DNA of 64,000 bases from Aquatica leii (GCA_035610365.1 CM069435.1:8582001-8646000), one strand, 5' to 3'. Shown: positions 1-11,687, counted from the stretch's first letter. Notes: generated by a model not told the origin, from the letters alone. Program-made: numbers and translations.

Positions 1-902
1 AAAAACAAAATATTTTTGTTAAATAAAATAGATATGGAAATTACTAATTCGATTTTGTACTTAACTCGATTTTTTTTATAACAAAAACATTTGAGTAAAT
101 TCTACATGAATATGAAATGTGTTTTAAAATAGAGAAGTATTGACTGACGTGTTTTTTATTGACTATCGTTTAAAATTGCTAAATCGGCATTGCATTTTAC
201 AGAATCAACTCATCTAATATATTTTAGCCAAAAATATTTATTTATTTAGTAAACAAACCACTACAATTGTTTTGTTTTTTTTTGTTTTAAATGTGAATTA
301 ATGCACAACACAATTTTTAATAAAAAAAAATTGTTTGTAAGCAACACCTACTTAAAAAAATTGTTGCAAATTATTATTGCTGTTAAAAAATAATTTATTT
401 TATAACTATGCTGCTGAATCATACATAAATATGTATATACAAAGTAACTAACACAATTATTTAATACATTTAGAAAACGTAACTAGAAAAATTTACATTA
501 ATTAATTTTATTGTTGTATTTTTATTGTATATTAAAATAAATATGTACACTTAGGTCACACTTTCGGACACAACTTACAAATGTAAAAAAAATCAGTCTT
601 AGAATGCAATAAAAAGAAAAGTAAATTTGACCGTGTAGAAGACTCGACGAAGAACTGATAAAGAATTTAACAACGGTATCTCACGTAAATAGTTAATAAA
701 TTCAATTACTACTTGTCCTAAACTAAATTAGACCTTAGAGTAAGAAATTATTTAAAGCAAAAGAATGCACGCGAAATACTTTTTTCTGATCATTAAAGAC
801 TAACAAGAGAAGTTGAACAACTAACGTTAAAACAATTAAATTCAATCAAGTTGTCTTTTAGACTGGTATTTTGTTTGTTATATTAATATATAATATGATA
901 TA
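1..902. other. AT-rich sequence, no gene seen
   Basis: No open frame of interest, no inverted or tandem repeat and no familiar transposon peptide was seen here. The last bases form the TA target site of the mariner element that follows. Confidence 0.6.
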
Positions 903-1261
903 CAGTGTGTCCGAAAAGTATGGAATATATTATACAGGTCGATAAATATGCACTTTACACGAAAAAGTTGTAAATAAAAGTTGTTTATCACTTAGTTATC
1001 TACCACCTGGGAGATATCAATTTAAATTTTTGCTGTAAACAAAATTGCAACGAATAACACTTACATTTTTTTAAATAGCAAGGCACGTCTTTATTATACT
1101 CATTTGATAGAGTCTTTTTTTCTCTTTTCAACCATATGAAACTTGAATACCTTTACATCAAAAAATTTTCAAGAAAAACAAGGACATGTCTAACAAATTT
1201 ATTTTACTGAGCAGTATTAATCAGGTACGTAATATGTAGTATTGAAACAATTGAATGCACT
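903..1261 (+). repeat. Left terminal inverted repeat of the DD41D mariner
   Basis: This arm of about 359 bp is the inverted partner of 2458-2777, with only scattered differences. It carries about 39 bp (around 970-1015) that the right arm lacks. The shared part includes the outer TGTGTCCGAAAAGTATGG block and an inner block ending GAATGCACT. Confidence 0.93.
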
Positions 1262-1334
1262 TTAGAACACTGTCAAACTTTGCTATTTGTTAGTGCTGGC
1301 TCAATTATCTAAGTAACATAGAATTGAAATTTTA

Positions 1335-2381
1335 ATGATTCTGGGATATGGAGATAGAAGAAGAACCCAAGACGAAGTATGTAATTTATTTAATAACTTG
1401 CATCCAGAATTAAACATTTCGCAGTCCACGGTAAGCAAAATTTGGCGGAAATTTCAAGAGACAGGTTCGGTGAAAGATGCGAGTAGAACTGGTAGACCTT
1501 TGTCATTAAGTAATGTGGAACGAGAAAATTAGTTCTTGTCTGTTGAGGAAAATCCACAAATTTCTGTTCGGCAAATTGCTAGAGACCATAATTTGAATAA
1601 ATCGGCTGTACATGACGTTTTAAAAAAAAAAAAATTTCATCCTTATAAAGCTTGTGTAGTTCAAGAATTATTTGAAGACGATTTGGACAGAAGGCTGGAG
1701 TTTTGTGAAACAATAACAAACAAACTTGAACGAGATGCACATTTTCATAAAAATATCCTTTTTACTCATGAGGCCACGTTTTGTTTAAACGGCACAATTA
1801 ACAAACAAAACACACGTTACTGGTCTTCACAAAATCCTCACTGGTATCTAGAAGGACACACCCAATACCAGCAAAAAGTCAACGTCTGGGTAGAAATGAT
1901 TGGAAGTCAAATTTTGGGGCCATATTTTTTTGAAGGTAGTTTAACGGCGAATATTTATCTCGATTTCTTAAGATTTGAGTTAGTTCCTGCTTTGGCCTAG
2001 TTATTTCCACATGAAGTAGATCCAGATATGCCTCATAACAGAATATGGCTTCAACAAGACGGGGCACCTCCACATTTTGGAATTAATGTCCGTCACTTTC
2101 TTAATAATACTTTTCAAAATACATGGATAGGCAGAAGAGGTACGATAGAATGGCCTGCTCGCTCGTCGGATTTAAGTCCACTAGATTTTTTTCTTTGGGG
2201 CTATATTAAAAGCAAAATTTATGTAAATAGACCTGATAATGTTGAAGATTTGAAAAATCGCATTAGAGTTGAGATAAGAGCTATAACTCGAGATATGATT
2301 TCAAAAGCAATCGATGGTTTTAAAAATCGAATTTACCACTGTCAAATTATGAATGGTTTACATTTTGAACATTTATTGTAA
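1335..2381 (+). pseudogene. DD41D mariner transposase, two in-frame stops
   Basis: A single reading frame of 349 codons, broken only by TAG at 1530-1532 and TAG at 1998-2000; the three open pieces are all in the same phase. The N-terminal part is a paired-type helix-turn-helix (for example SQSTVSKIWRKFQETGSV, then a GRP motif near residue 54). The catalytic domain shows RYWSSQNPHW, QQDGAPPHF and DLSPLDFFLWG. The second and third acidic residues are present with 41 residues between them. The first, normally FTDEATF, reads FTHEATF, so the first catalytic aspartate is histidine. The protein would cut and paste the element at TA sites. Few lesions suggest a fairly recent copy. The start ATG at 1335 is chosen because it is the first in frame and gives a normal length. 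Confidence 0.92.
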
Positions 2382-2457
2382 GTTTAGTTTAAATAAATTT
2401 TTTTGTTATAACAATTTTATGTAAAGATATTTAATGTTTAATATTTGCTATTGTGAC

Positions 2458-2777
2458 AGTGCATTCAATTGTTTCAATACTACATATTACGTACCTGATT
2501 AATACTGCTCAGTAAAATAAATTTGTTAGACATGTCCTTGTTTTTCATGAAAATTTTTTGATGTAAAGGTATTCAAGTTTCATATGGTTGAAAAGAGAAA
2601 AAAAGACTCTATCAAATGAGTATAATAAAGACGTGCCTTGCCATTTAAAAAAATGTAAGTGTTATTCGTTGCGATTTTGTTTACAGCAAAAATTTAAATT
2701 GATTATTTACAACTTTTTCGTGTAAAGTGCATATTTATCGACCTGTATAATATATTCCATACTTTTCGGACACACTG
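2458..2777 (-). repeat. Right terminal inverted repeat of the DD41D mariner
   Basis: The inverted partner of 903-1261, about 320 bp, ending GGACACACTG followed by TATA. It lacks the 39-bp segment found only in the left arm. Confidence 0.93.
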
Positions 2778-3611
2778 TATAGTACCATATAGTTGACTTA
2801 ACGTTACCTAATATTTATTTATTTTTTAGTACTATAACCTCTATTTACATCACACTTTTTAACACAATTTGTTTAGTTTAGTACTTATTATTACATTTGA
2901 CAAAATTTACTTATGTTACTATAGTCTTTTTTTATAATTTTTATTTTTGTGGTGGTAATTGTCATGGTACTGTGGTCAGTGTGTTTTATGTTTTTTGTTG
3001 TTAACTTTTTTATTATATAGATTACTTAGAATGCAATTAGTGTATACAAAAAATTGTTCTGCTTTCAGGTTCTTAAAACAATTAAAAAAATTATTGCGGC
3101 GTTAAACCTGAGTAAGTTCAAACCAAAGTTGATGCAAAAAGCGTGCTAAAACTATTGCAAACTCTACTTAAATCTTTCTGGAACTTTTTAAACGTAAAAA
3201 AGCAACATTGATATAAACAAAAAAAAATTAATGTACTGTTGGAAAAAAACATTCAGCAATAATTTTTATACAATCATAGAAATAAACTGACATCGTTGCA
3301 AAATGGTTGTATACGAAATAATCTAAGCTAAAATAATATGGATATTGAGCGATACAAAAATGTGAGAATTAAATCATCTATAAGGTCAAATATAAAATCA
3401 AAGAAAAAACGGAGACAGTATTAAAAAAACAAAAAATCTTGATTTCAACTAAAGTACAATTTTTTTTTATATTTTTCTTGACGTTTACTTTTGTTTATAT
3501 TTGAAATAAACTAACATGATATTTGCCAATGTTGGCACACCTGAATTAATTTTTGTAACTAAATTAATTATTAGTTTGTAAGTTCTGTTTTCAGCATACG
3601 CTTCTATGAGA
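2778..3611. other. No gene seen between mariner and gypsy A
   Basis: AT-rich, with no convincing coding signal or repeat. The true outer edge of the gypsy A left LTR may lie within the last part of this stretch, since the two LTR copies are too diverged to fix it. Confidence 0.5.
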
Positions 3612-3790
3612 ACATAAAGGATAATTGCCAAAAGTTGCAAGTTAGTTTAAAATCGTGAAAAAAATTTGTTGGTCTAAATAAATAAGTTAACGCGTGTGCC
3701 AAGGTAAATAAATAGTGTAGATAAATAAAAGGGAAACATATCTGCGGACGGTGTTTATAAATATTTATATTTATAAACAAGTGATTAGTT
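3612..3790 (+). repeat. Left LTR segment of gypsy A
   Basis: Similar to 18513-18670: both share AAAAGTTGCA, then TCTAAATAAATAAGTTAACG, a TGTAGATAAATAAAAG block and GTGTTTATAAA. The same layout appears in the LTRs of gypsy B. Only the core is delimited; the exact ends are uncertain because the copies have diverged. Confidence 0.7.
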
Positions 3791-3816
3791 CGTGCTTTGC
3801 GTGTGTTTATACAAAA

Positions 3817-5967
3817 ATGCAAACAACTGTTTTAAATTTAATAGAAGCAGTAGAAGACAAAATAGAAAAAGCAGAAGACAAATTAGAACAAAAGTTAGAA
3901 GAAAATTTGAGAATCACTAAAGACAAACTAGAGCAAAAATTAGAAAAAAAAAAACAATGCAAAGAATAACCAAATTAATTGCCATAGTGAAGAATGTGTA
4001 ACAAACGAAGACTTACTAATGGACAATCGGGAAGAAACCTGTCGCGCAAATTTAAAGATTGGTAGCAAACTTATCTGTTTTCCCTAGCTAACTAGCCTAG
4101 CTCTAGGCGGGATTCCCAACAGAAAAACGGATGTTGTATATTAAGAACGCTAACACTAATAGGACGCGATAACTCTGGGAAGGCAAATCTAAAGACCCCG
4201 ATCCAATTCTCAAACCCACAAAAAAATAAAAATGCTTGTTCGGCTTATTATTGCGTATTGCAAAAAGAAACATAAAAATAAAGCACCATAAATAACATTA
4301 ACTAAAAAAATATTGTATCACAAATAAAATACGACAAAAAAATAAATGTTATAAATTCTAAATAATCTCAACATAATACAAAATCCACCAATTATGTTTA
4401 ATCAAACTCGATTTAAATTTAAAAAGAATACTATTTGGGTAGTGCGGCTTACCTCTGTGTCGAATGGTTAACGTAACCAAAACTATGTATATGAAAAATA
4501 ACTATAATCTATATATATCTAATAAACGTTTCTTCCAATAATAAAACCAATAATAGTTTTCTAAACTGGCATATTCGATGTAAAGAATATTCGAAAATGA
4601 AATTTTGATAAAGAAAAAAAAATAGGTAATAGCAATATTCGTGCACGTTTATCTTAAATTAGTGGTTAAATTTTTATGTTGTGGAATGCCGATAATTTAT
4701 AATTTTATTGTAGTTTCGATAGTTAGTGTTAAGTTTCTCTTCTTCTCATATGTCTATTTTTTTTGTTAATTATTTTCTTCCTAGTGTCGTTGCGTTTAAT
4801 TTGTTTTTAACCAGAATAGCATTTTATCTTGTTATTTTATTTTCACTAATTTTACCGTGCACTCCGCGACTAAACTAATTATCCACCTTGTACCGGTGAC
4901 TGTAGTCATAAATCAGATCAGCTATCCTAACATGTAAGTAATTCTGCTCAATCGTTCCAATGTGATATGTTATATGTATTTTGACAAAAAACCCAAGACG
5001 ATAGCACTACACGACAGTTTGCAAAGAGCCCCAATTCCACATGAAAATGTTCTCAAATAGCCGTGTAAGACTAAACCTAACATAAATTGCCAGGTGGTTG
5101 GCAAATAAAAGTTGTACCATGTAGAAGTTCAAAACGCCTACAAAATTAGGTACGTCAATGTAATCAAATTTTCAATCAAGCCCAAATAATCTGCCACTAA
5201 TTGACAATTGCTTTGCAGCACAATCCGATGACTCAAGATTAATTGATTTTTGAAACTACACAAATTAACTTCCATACACTTTGGTAAAAAAAAACGGAAA
5301 AGTGAAAAGTCTAATCACGACGACCTTGTTATAAACCATTGCCGCACCAAGGTTTAAATAACGCAATATGCTGTCTGATAAGTATTTAAAATTTGAAAAT
5401 TGTATAGGTCCAAGTTTTAACGTTATTCACCACTCAAAAGTTTAAGGTCGTATTTCCAAATTTTGATGGTAAAGTTCTATAGTCAACCTAACACAAAAAG
5501 TTTGAAGCCACAGCTATAGCTAATAGTTGAAACAAGAAGCAGAAAACGACGTCTTTAATAGTTGCTTAACGTGGAGAAGGGCTTGGAATTTTGCATTACA
5601 AACTGTTAATTTCACGTTTAGAAATGAGATATGGAACTACTCATTTTCAATAGGTCAAATAAAAACATTGCCAGATTGACACGGCTTGCAAACTCAACGG
5701 TAAGCTCGACCTAAAACGTTGGATATCTATGACTTCAAGTTTGAAAGAGCAAAATGGACGCTGCACCAAAACAATCATAACTTCTTCTGTGCTGCAGAAG
5801 TACCCGCGCAGACACAAAAAAACATCGAGAAAATAGTGCAACGAATGCTTTACAAAAGGAGTGACGACTTTAAACTGCGGTGAAATAGACCACGTATGAC
5901 AACACCGTACTAAATCAAGAAAAGCGCCCAAAAATCTAGAACGAGTTGCTAAAAGAAGCAAAAACTA
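3817..5967 (+). pseudogene. Gypsy A gag, broken
   Basis: The first open part starts at ATG 3817 and encodes a charged, coiled-coil-like stretch (IEAVEDKIEKAEDKLEQKLEE) that stops at 3967-3969. A corresponding charged N-terminus opens gag of copy B. Near 5640-5965 there are gag C-terminal pieces, including a remnant of a CCHC zinc knuckle (NCGEIDHV, then a stop, then QH). In it the first and last cysteines are lost. The product would be the structural capsid/nucleocapsid protein. The stretch 4080-4850 shows no gag similarity I can see and may be a further insertion. Confidence 0.6.
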
Positions 5968-6059
5968 ATCTCATTTAGTCATGCACCAAAAATTACCATT
6001 CGTATTACATTGCTTATAAAACAATTAAACAACATTTACTTTGATGGTAATATCAATAG

Positions 6060-6195
6060 GCAAACTGTCCAGTATTGATCGACCCAAAATCGATCAAGAC
6101 TGTAGTTTGTCTTGACATGTTATTAGAAAATGAGAAGACATCAGTAATAAGGCGACTTCGAACGGCAACGGACAGAAAAATCTTGTGTGGTTACC
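6060..6195 (+). pseudogene. Gypsy A protease fragment
   Basis: Short aspartic-protease-region remnant. The nucleotides around CTTGACATGTTATTAGAAAA match the protease region of copy B at about 55760-55830 (LDMLLENEKT here against PDMLLVNEKT there). The rest of the domain is missing because unrelated sequence begins at about 6196. Confidence 0.6.
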
Positions 6196-6354
6196 ACACG
6201 ACTTTCCTATAAGGAATGATGAAGAAATATTTACATTTTTTTTAAAGTTATGCTGTCATAAAACCATTTTAAAGTGATATTTACACGTTTGTATTGATTT
6301 TCTAGTATATTTGTGAGCTTCGATATTATTTACGCCTTTAGTAAATTAGTTAAA

Positions 6355-6548
6355 AAAAATCGTCGCAGGCAGGATTCAAAACTATATTATATTTGTGAAT
6401 TCATTTTAACGAGAGAATATGAATTTTGGTTCGAGAGTTATCGTGAGTACATCCAAAGATAATTTAAATAAGATGCAGCACTCCGTATATAAAGATATAA
6501 AATTAAAAAAAAAAAAAAATTGTCGTAGGCTGGATTCGAACCTAGGAT
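6355..6548 (-). repeat. Two tRNA-like 3' ends, possible SINE relic
   Basis: On the minus strand GGTTCGAATCCAGCC (around 6530) and TTTTGAATCCTGCC (around 6365) both resemble the B box/T-arm of a tRNA. Each is followed by a TACGAC or TGCGACGA end and then a run of T. Only 3' halves are visible; no A box or cloverleaf could be folded by eye, so this is not called as a tRNA gene. Confidence 0.35.
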
Positions 6549-6794
6549 CATATATCGAATTCAATTTCAATTATAAATCAAATATCTAATAAACTGCTTA
6601 TGTTAGAAAAAAATTTTATTTAAATAAATTGTTAAAAAGAATTAACTCTATAAGAAACTGTAAAAATAATTCGAATAATTTACATTCGTACAAAATTATA
6701 TGAGAATAACTGTTCAAAATGGCAGATACACCTACTTCCGGTTTCGTTATCAGACACATCTTTTGATAGAACCGAAAAAATATGAATACCAAAT

Positions 6795-7330
6795 ACAAAG
6801 CAATAAAGCATGTCACAATTGATTATAAATTTAGAATTTAGTTCGAAAGAAATTCTATCTTGCGCTCAGATTTTAATATTAATTTGATTACTTAAATTTG
6901 GACACCACAATATTTTTTTATAAAGTTGGGATAAATATTGAAACCCGTCGTTTTTTAAAATGCGTAGAAAACTTCCAAATTTTCTGCCATTTATCCTCAT
7001 TGATTTTTTATTTGTACAGATTCATAATCAGAATATCGTTAAACGTAACGTATGAAAATCTTCAACTTTGCCACAATCCACATCAAATTACTTTCGACGT
7101 AACGCATTGAACAATTATCAAATTCTAAACCATATTTTAACGGAAATTCTTTAGAAAAGCGACGTTGTAACTAATATCAAACGTCCATAATAAATCGTAA
7201 ACATATACCAAATTCTAAAAATCAAAATTCGAAAACGTGATAGTACGTATCCAAAGCAAATTTTTGTATTCAAAAATGAAATTACATACAGAAATAAGCA
7301 TCGTACAAATCAGAAACGTAATGTGCAATG
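6795..7330. repeat. Dispersed noncoding repeat, copy 1
   Basis: Shares a string of blocks in the same order with 27690-28265, for example TTGGGATAAATATTGAAAC, ACGGAAATTC, and a longer block around ACGTATCCAAAGCAAATTTTT ending near AGAAATAAGCA. No coding potential or terminal repeats were seen. The family is unknown to me. Confidence 0.65.
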
Positions 7331-7499
7331 TGTAAATAGATTGGGCAGAATAATTTCCAAATACAGTGAACAAAGAAATGTTAATTAAAATCAGAAGTAT
7401 TCAATAAAAAAAAAAGTACATGTTATATATGAAAAACGATGTTCTTAAAATTGACAGCAAAGAATTTTTGTTTCATTTGTTACAATAACTGTGTGAGTC

Positions 7500-8572
7500 T
7501 TATTGAGTAAAAACGTGATTTTTTTGGAAGAACTAAAACTGTAGTGAAGGTACGCATTGTTGGAAATCTCCAAGAAGGCCATATTTGCGCTATTGAACCA
7601 ATGGAGGAATTGGTTGAAAAGGAACTACTAATTGGGAAAACATTAGTACGAGTCAAAAACACGATGCCAGTAAGAATCTTGAATATCATCTCGGATCCAG
7701 TAATGTTGAAAAAAAGACCGTGGTAGGCCATTGTACGCAAGTGTCTAAAATTGTGCGATGCGTAAACTTCAACGAAGCTGCATCGCTAAAAAATATCCAC
7801 AACAGTTATTAGACAAACTCACTTCCAAGTGTCAAAACCTCAGCCAAGAGCAGTTGGCTCAAATTAATCAAGCAGTATCAACATCTGTTTGTGCTGGAGC
7901 GTGGTTTCAAGTGACTAAAAAAGACAGTTACTCTTTATCGAGAATTGATAATACTATAGACCGCTTTGTGACAATTTACTCTTATGCTCTTTGGCCAGTC
8001 TAACGCTCCCGCAACGTTTGACTGTTTGATTAAGACTATCTTTCAAGAATTATCTTGGAAGGCGTGTTTAGTTTATTTAAACAACGTGATTGTAGTTGGA
8101 AGGTTGTTTGAAAAACAATTGAACAATCTGAAAAAAGTGTTCCAATGATTATGTGATGCAAACCTAAAACTAAGCTAAAAAAAAGTGCTACGTATTTAAG
8201 AAACAAGTACAATACCTCAGTTACTTTGTATGTAGAGATGTCCAAGCAGTGCAAGCATAGCTAAGATCAGTTGACAAACATCAAATTTGCAATTTCTTGT
8301 GGTTGTGCACCTATTATAGACGATTTGTACCCGTATTTGCAAATATTGCCAAACATTTAACAAAATTAACTAAAGAAAAAGCAGAATTTAGATGAAGTGA
8401 AGAATGCAAAAATGTTATCCATCAACAACATCAACAGACTTTAGTCACTTTGCTGATTCTGAGTTATCTTAGTAAAGATGGTAAATTTGTTTTGGATACC
8501 CAAGCAACTAATTTTCCTTATATAGATGCAAATTGGACAAAAAAATGTCATGGCGTATTTTATCAAAGTTTT
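7500..8572 (+). pseudogene. Gypsy A pol: linker, reverse transcriptase and start of RNase H
   Basis: An open piece from 7544 (VRIVGNLQEGHICAIEPMEE) is the protease-RT linker typical of this gypsy family. Then come VTKKDSYSLSRIDNTID (RT fingers), SNAPATFDCLIKTIFQELSW and LVYLNNVIV. The last is the RT active-site box, where the normal YxDD has become YLNN. A CTYYRRFVPVFANIAKHLTK-like stretch follows, then FVLDTQATNFPY at the RNase H start. Copying of element RNA into DNA would be its role. Both catalytic aspartates are lost and stops are frequent. The frame is cut at 8572 inside a VMAYFIKVF motif by the solo LTR. Confidence 0.85.
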
Positions 8573-9693
8573 TGTAACGTCCCGTTTGAATTCATTACAT
8601 TAAAATTCAATTTTACATTCATTTATTTTCTGCAACTAATATTGCACGTAAATTTATTCAGTTTGACAACGTCGCGTTGTATTTCGGAAGCGTCTGCGTA
8701 GTTGACTTGAGTAGAAGGTTAAGTTTCCACTTCCGTTTGAACAATCTCACGCAGTTCACGTGTGTGATGCGAGGAAGACAAAACTTTCTTGATTATGGCG
8801 TAAAAACCTATGTAATTTAATTTTTATTCATTCCATCTAATTATTGGTGAGTTTACCTTTATTTTGATATAATTTTTCTATTGAATTCAACATTTTTAGT
8901 GGTTTCGCAATATTGCGCAATCGTTAGACAAAGGAATTTATATTGAAGGTCGTTGCATTCTAAACGCAGCGTGAGTACATGATGTCATTCAAAAAACCAT
9001 TCTAATTATTTATATTTAGGGTCTTTTATTTTTATTGGATCTTTCTTTTTATTTGGATCTTTCTTTTTATTGGATCTTTTCGTTTATTGGATTTTTATTC
9101 TGGATCCTTTCTTTTTGGTTTTGTCGTTTAATTACTGGATTTTTCGTTAATGAAGTTTATTATACATTGATAATTCATGCTTGCTGGTGTGTTTTGAAAT
9201 CTACATTCCTTTAGAAGAATTTTATCACAAGGACAAAGTATGTGCTAAAAATAGAAGATATCCGATAACGTTATATTAAACATGGTGAGTCTACTAAAAT
9301 TAAGATACTGCATTTTATCTTCAAATAATTAAATTGTGTTATTAAAACTTTTCACTCATAACAAATCAAACGTTCACCGACATTTGCATGTAATATCAAT
9401 AATTAACAATTAGATGTAAGATTTTACGCTTTTTATTCATCACCGATTTAAAGGTGATTGGCGTCCAAATATTGTTTTAATCTATATTTTTATTTAATTC
9501 AAATATTGTTCTTTAATGTAAATAGTATATTAAGTTATAATTAATAAATTTAAGGAGTTCACATCTTTGTAATTATTTCCATTCAACCCATCACCCAGAG
9601 GTCTGTGCTTACGATTGCTTGCCGTGGTCAAATTATATTATTTTTACTTTTTATTATACGTTCTTTATTCCGTCACTGTATTTTTTATTTACA
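8573..9693. mobile_element. Solo LTR (1121 bp) with 4-bp duplication TTTT
   Basis: Begins TGTAACGTCCCG and ends TTTACA. It is flanked on both sides by TTTT (8569-8572 and 9694-9697). The gypsy RNase H peptide reads VMAYFIKVF before it and EKYYCVNQKKLL after it, which join naturally if the segment is removed, so the boundaries are firm. No internal coding region exists, so this is one LTR left by recombination between the two LTRs of a full element. Confidence 0.88.
9015..9145 (+). repeat. Short tandem array inside the solo LTR
   Basis: About five imperfect units of roughly 18-22 bp built on TTATTGGATCTTTCTTTT, with the later units degenerate. It lies inside the solo LTR, so it is part of the LTR sequence. 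Confidence 0.75.
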
Positions 9694-11095
9694 TTTTGAA
9701 AAGTACTACTGCGTGAATCAGAAAAAATTGTTAGATGTCGTTATATCCTTATAGCACTTTAAAAATATTTGTATAAACAAATTTTTACTAATACCAAACC
9801 ACGTCGTATTATAACATAATGGATCGTAAGATTGCAAAAATATGACTACGACACAAAACGTCGTGCTGGATGCAGTCATCAGAACGGTAATGCCTTGTCA
9901 AAAAGACCATGTCCGTCAGACTGCAGCGATTGGTCACGACTAGAAGAAAAAATGTAATGTCTTCAAAAAACTGCTATAGTTGATGACAAGCGGGAGCCTG
10001 AGCAGTTGCGTCGTGAACAAAAAAAACGATCCCAACGTCCAACCTGGAGAGTCTTTTGACAAAAAACATCAAAACATAGTGGGCGCAGTGAGATTCCTCA
10101 AAGATAGAAAGTGGTCTGCTGAAGCGATCCTTAAAGGGTGCCAAAAACACACAGAACAGATTGCATTTGATAGAGCCAACGCACCATGACTCATCAGAAA
10201 GACACTTTGCCGTAAAGAACATTACGGAAAGTAGTAGAAAGGTTTTATTGCGTGAATTGCAAATAATAGAATGGTGCTATAACTACACCGTCTGTGTATT
10301 AGAAACTAATTTAGCAAAGAAACGCAGAGCACCAATGAAACAATATAACGTGGAAAACCTTTTAAAGAGAGAGGCGATTAACATCGCAAAGCCGTTTTCC
10401 AAATTTGATTAAGACAACAAATACATCTTGTTAGCAATGAATTATTTCACGAAATAGACAAAAGTTTACGCTATACCTAGTCAAGATGCAGCTACCCTTG
10501 TAGAAGTTTTGGCAAAGGAATTTTTCTGTCGGTTTGGAGTTCCACTGAAATTACACTTTGACCAAAATTTAACTTTGATTCTGCATTATTTTAAGAAGTT
10601 TTCCAATTGGTAAAAATTACGAAAACTAAGACAACGTCTTTCCATCCTCGATCTGATGGCATGTTTGAACAGACAAATAAAAAAATAAGAAACTACTCAG
10701 CCAAAGTGGTGTCCAAATACAGTCCTTACACTTCTTTCTAACGCCATACCGTTCATCTATTTACAAAAACACAGGCCGAACACTATTATGTATCATGCTT
10801 GGTCGTGTTATACGACTGCAATGCAACTTCCAATTTGGACTAAAACCGGAAGAAGAAATTGCTGGAAAAGACTACGTTACCAAGTTAATGTAGACGCACT
10901 CAAACTGCCGGTAACAAAATGAAGACGTCAAGACACAAAACGGTGGGTTTTAACCTAACGACATGGTGTGGTTATATAATCCCCAAAAAAAAACGTAGTT
11001 TGTTGCGGAAGCTGCAGAAGCAGAGGTGTATCCAAAAACTACCTACATCAATCATCTAGCCCCGTTTGCTGTCGCGGTGCTGTGTCCAGTTTCTT
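9694..11095 (+). pseudogene. Gypsy A RNase H end and integrase
   Basis: Resumes RNase H with YYCVNQKKLL and HFKNICINKFLL, then HQNGNALSKRPC, the motif that ends RNase H in this family. The integrase core shows NYFTK, VYAIPSQDAATLVEVLAKEF, FFCRFGVPLKLHFDQN and SFHPRSDGMFEQTNKK. The first catalytic aspartate (normally DYFTK) is asparagine; the second (FDQ) and the glutamate (FEQ) are still visible. The C-terminal part reads PYRSSIYKNTGRT, LGRVIRLQCNFQFGLKPEEE, NDMVWLYNPQKK and TYINHLAPF. The region 9980-10240 also aligns with 56985-57200 of copy B. Integration of the cDNA would be its job; stops and frameshifts make it inactive. Confidence 0.85.
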
Positions 11096-11178
11096 GTTAT
11101 ATGACAGAATAGTTTCAAGAAGGCGAGAATAAAACGCATTGAGGCTTCGAGATCATTCAAAATCATTCAAATCAACTA

Positions 11179-11201
11179 CCGTCGAATGGGGTGACATTGA
11201 C
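11179..11201 (+). repeat. Left inverted repeat of the pogo-like element
   Basis: 23 bp starting CCGTCGAATGGGGTGACA. Its partner at 18450-18472 differs at two positions, both CG here and CA on the other copy when read in the same direction, as expected from CpG decay. Confidence 0.9.
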
Positions 11202-11687
11202 TTTATGGCGAGACTTTAATAACATATAATATTTTTATAAATTAATTTAAACCTCGCGCATTATAATTCGGAGGAATCTGCGCGATGGTCTCTTGAAAGA
11301 ATGAAATTCAGCCGTTATTGTGTCATGCTAGCGTACTGGTAAGTAGTTGTTATAATATTTTTGTTAATATTCTATCAGAATGCTTCAAACTGACACTGTC
11401 CAAAATTATGAAGTATTTCATGCTTTTGTATACATTTTTCTACAGTATCGGTTATTTATGATAATATGCTTCCTACGTAACCTTACTTCATGTGAATTTT
11501 AACACAAACTATGTTCGTTTAAAAAGTGTTAGTGTATCATGTGAGGTCACTTTGATAACACTTTTGGGGTGAGATTGATAGTTATCAAAGTCGCTCTATA
11601 GTTTATAAACGATAAAATTTTCGCAATTTTTAATTATTTGCCTTAGACCAATTTTAATTTTAGGTCAACTTCATTCACAAAGTGTAA

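Larger units (their letters stand above)
903..2777 (+). mobile_element. Mariner element, DD41D type, with long inverted repeats
   Basis: A complete Tc1/mariner-type DNA transposon, about 1.88 kb. The outer ends begin CAGTGTGTCCGAAAAG and end with the complement, and both sides are flanked by TA (part of TATA), the expected target duplication. The two ends are inverted copies of each other over more than 300 bp. A transposase frame occupies the middle, with 41 residues between the second and third catalytic aspartates, which places it in the DD41D (rosa-like) group. It cannot move by itself because the transposase has two stop codons and a changed catalytic residue, but the ends look intact enough to be recognised by a related active transposase (inference). 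Confidence 0.93.
6196..7490. other. Unidentified segment inside gypsy A pol
   Basis: Sequence between the protease and reverse transcriptase pieces of gypsy A that has no counterpart at that point in copy B. It contains two tRNA-like 3' ends on the minus strand (about 6355 and 6530) and a dispersed repeat (6795-7330) that recurs at 27.7-28.3 kb. I could not find a target-site duplication, so it could be an insertion or a replacement. No protein is recognisable. Confidence 0.5.

Noticed and set aside
3817..3969. Coiled-coil peptide as a possible host gene
   Set aside because: It follows an LTR directly and its charged coiled-coil start resembles the gag start of gypsy B, so it is gag.
6530..6548. 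Possible functional tRNA gene
   Set aside because: Only a B-box-like T-arm is seen; acceptor, D and anticodon arms could not be formed.
7480..7740. Minus-strand frame of 86 codons
   Set aside because: Antisense of the gypsy A protease-RT linker recognised on the plus strand.
9015..9145. Repeated GGATC units as a CRISPR-like array
   Set aside because: Units are adjacent and degenerate with no spacers, and they lie in a eukaryotic LTR.
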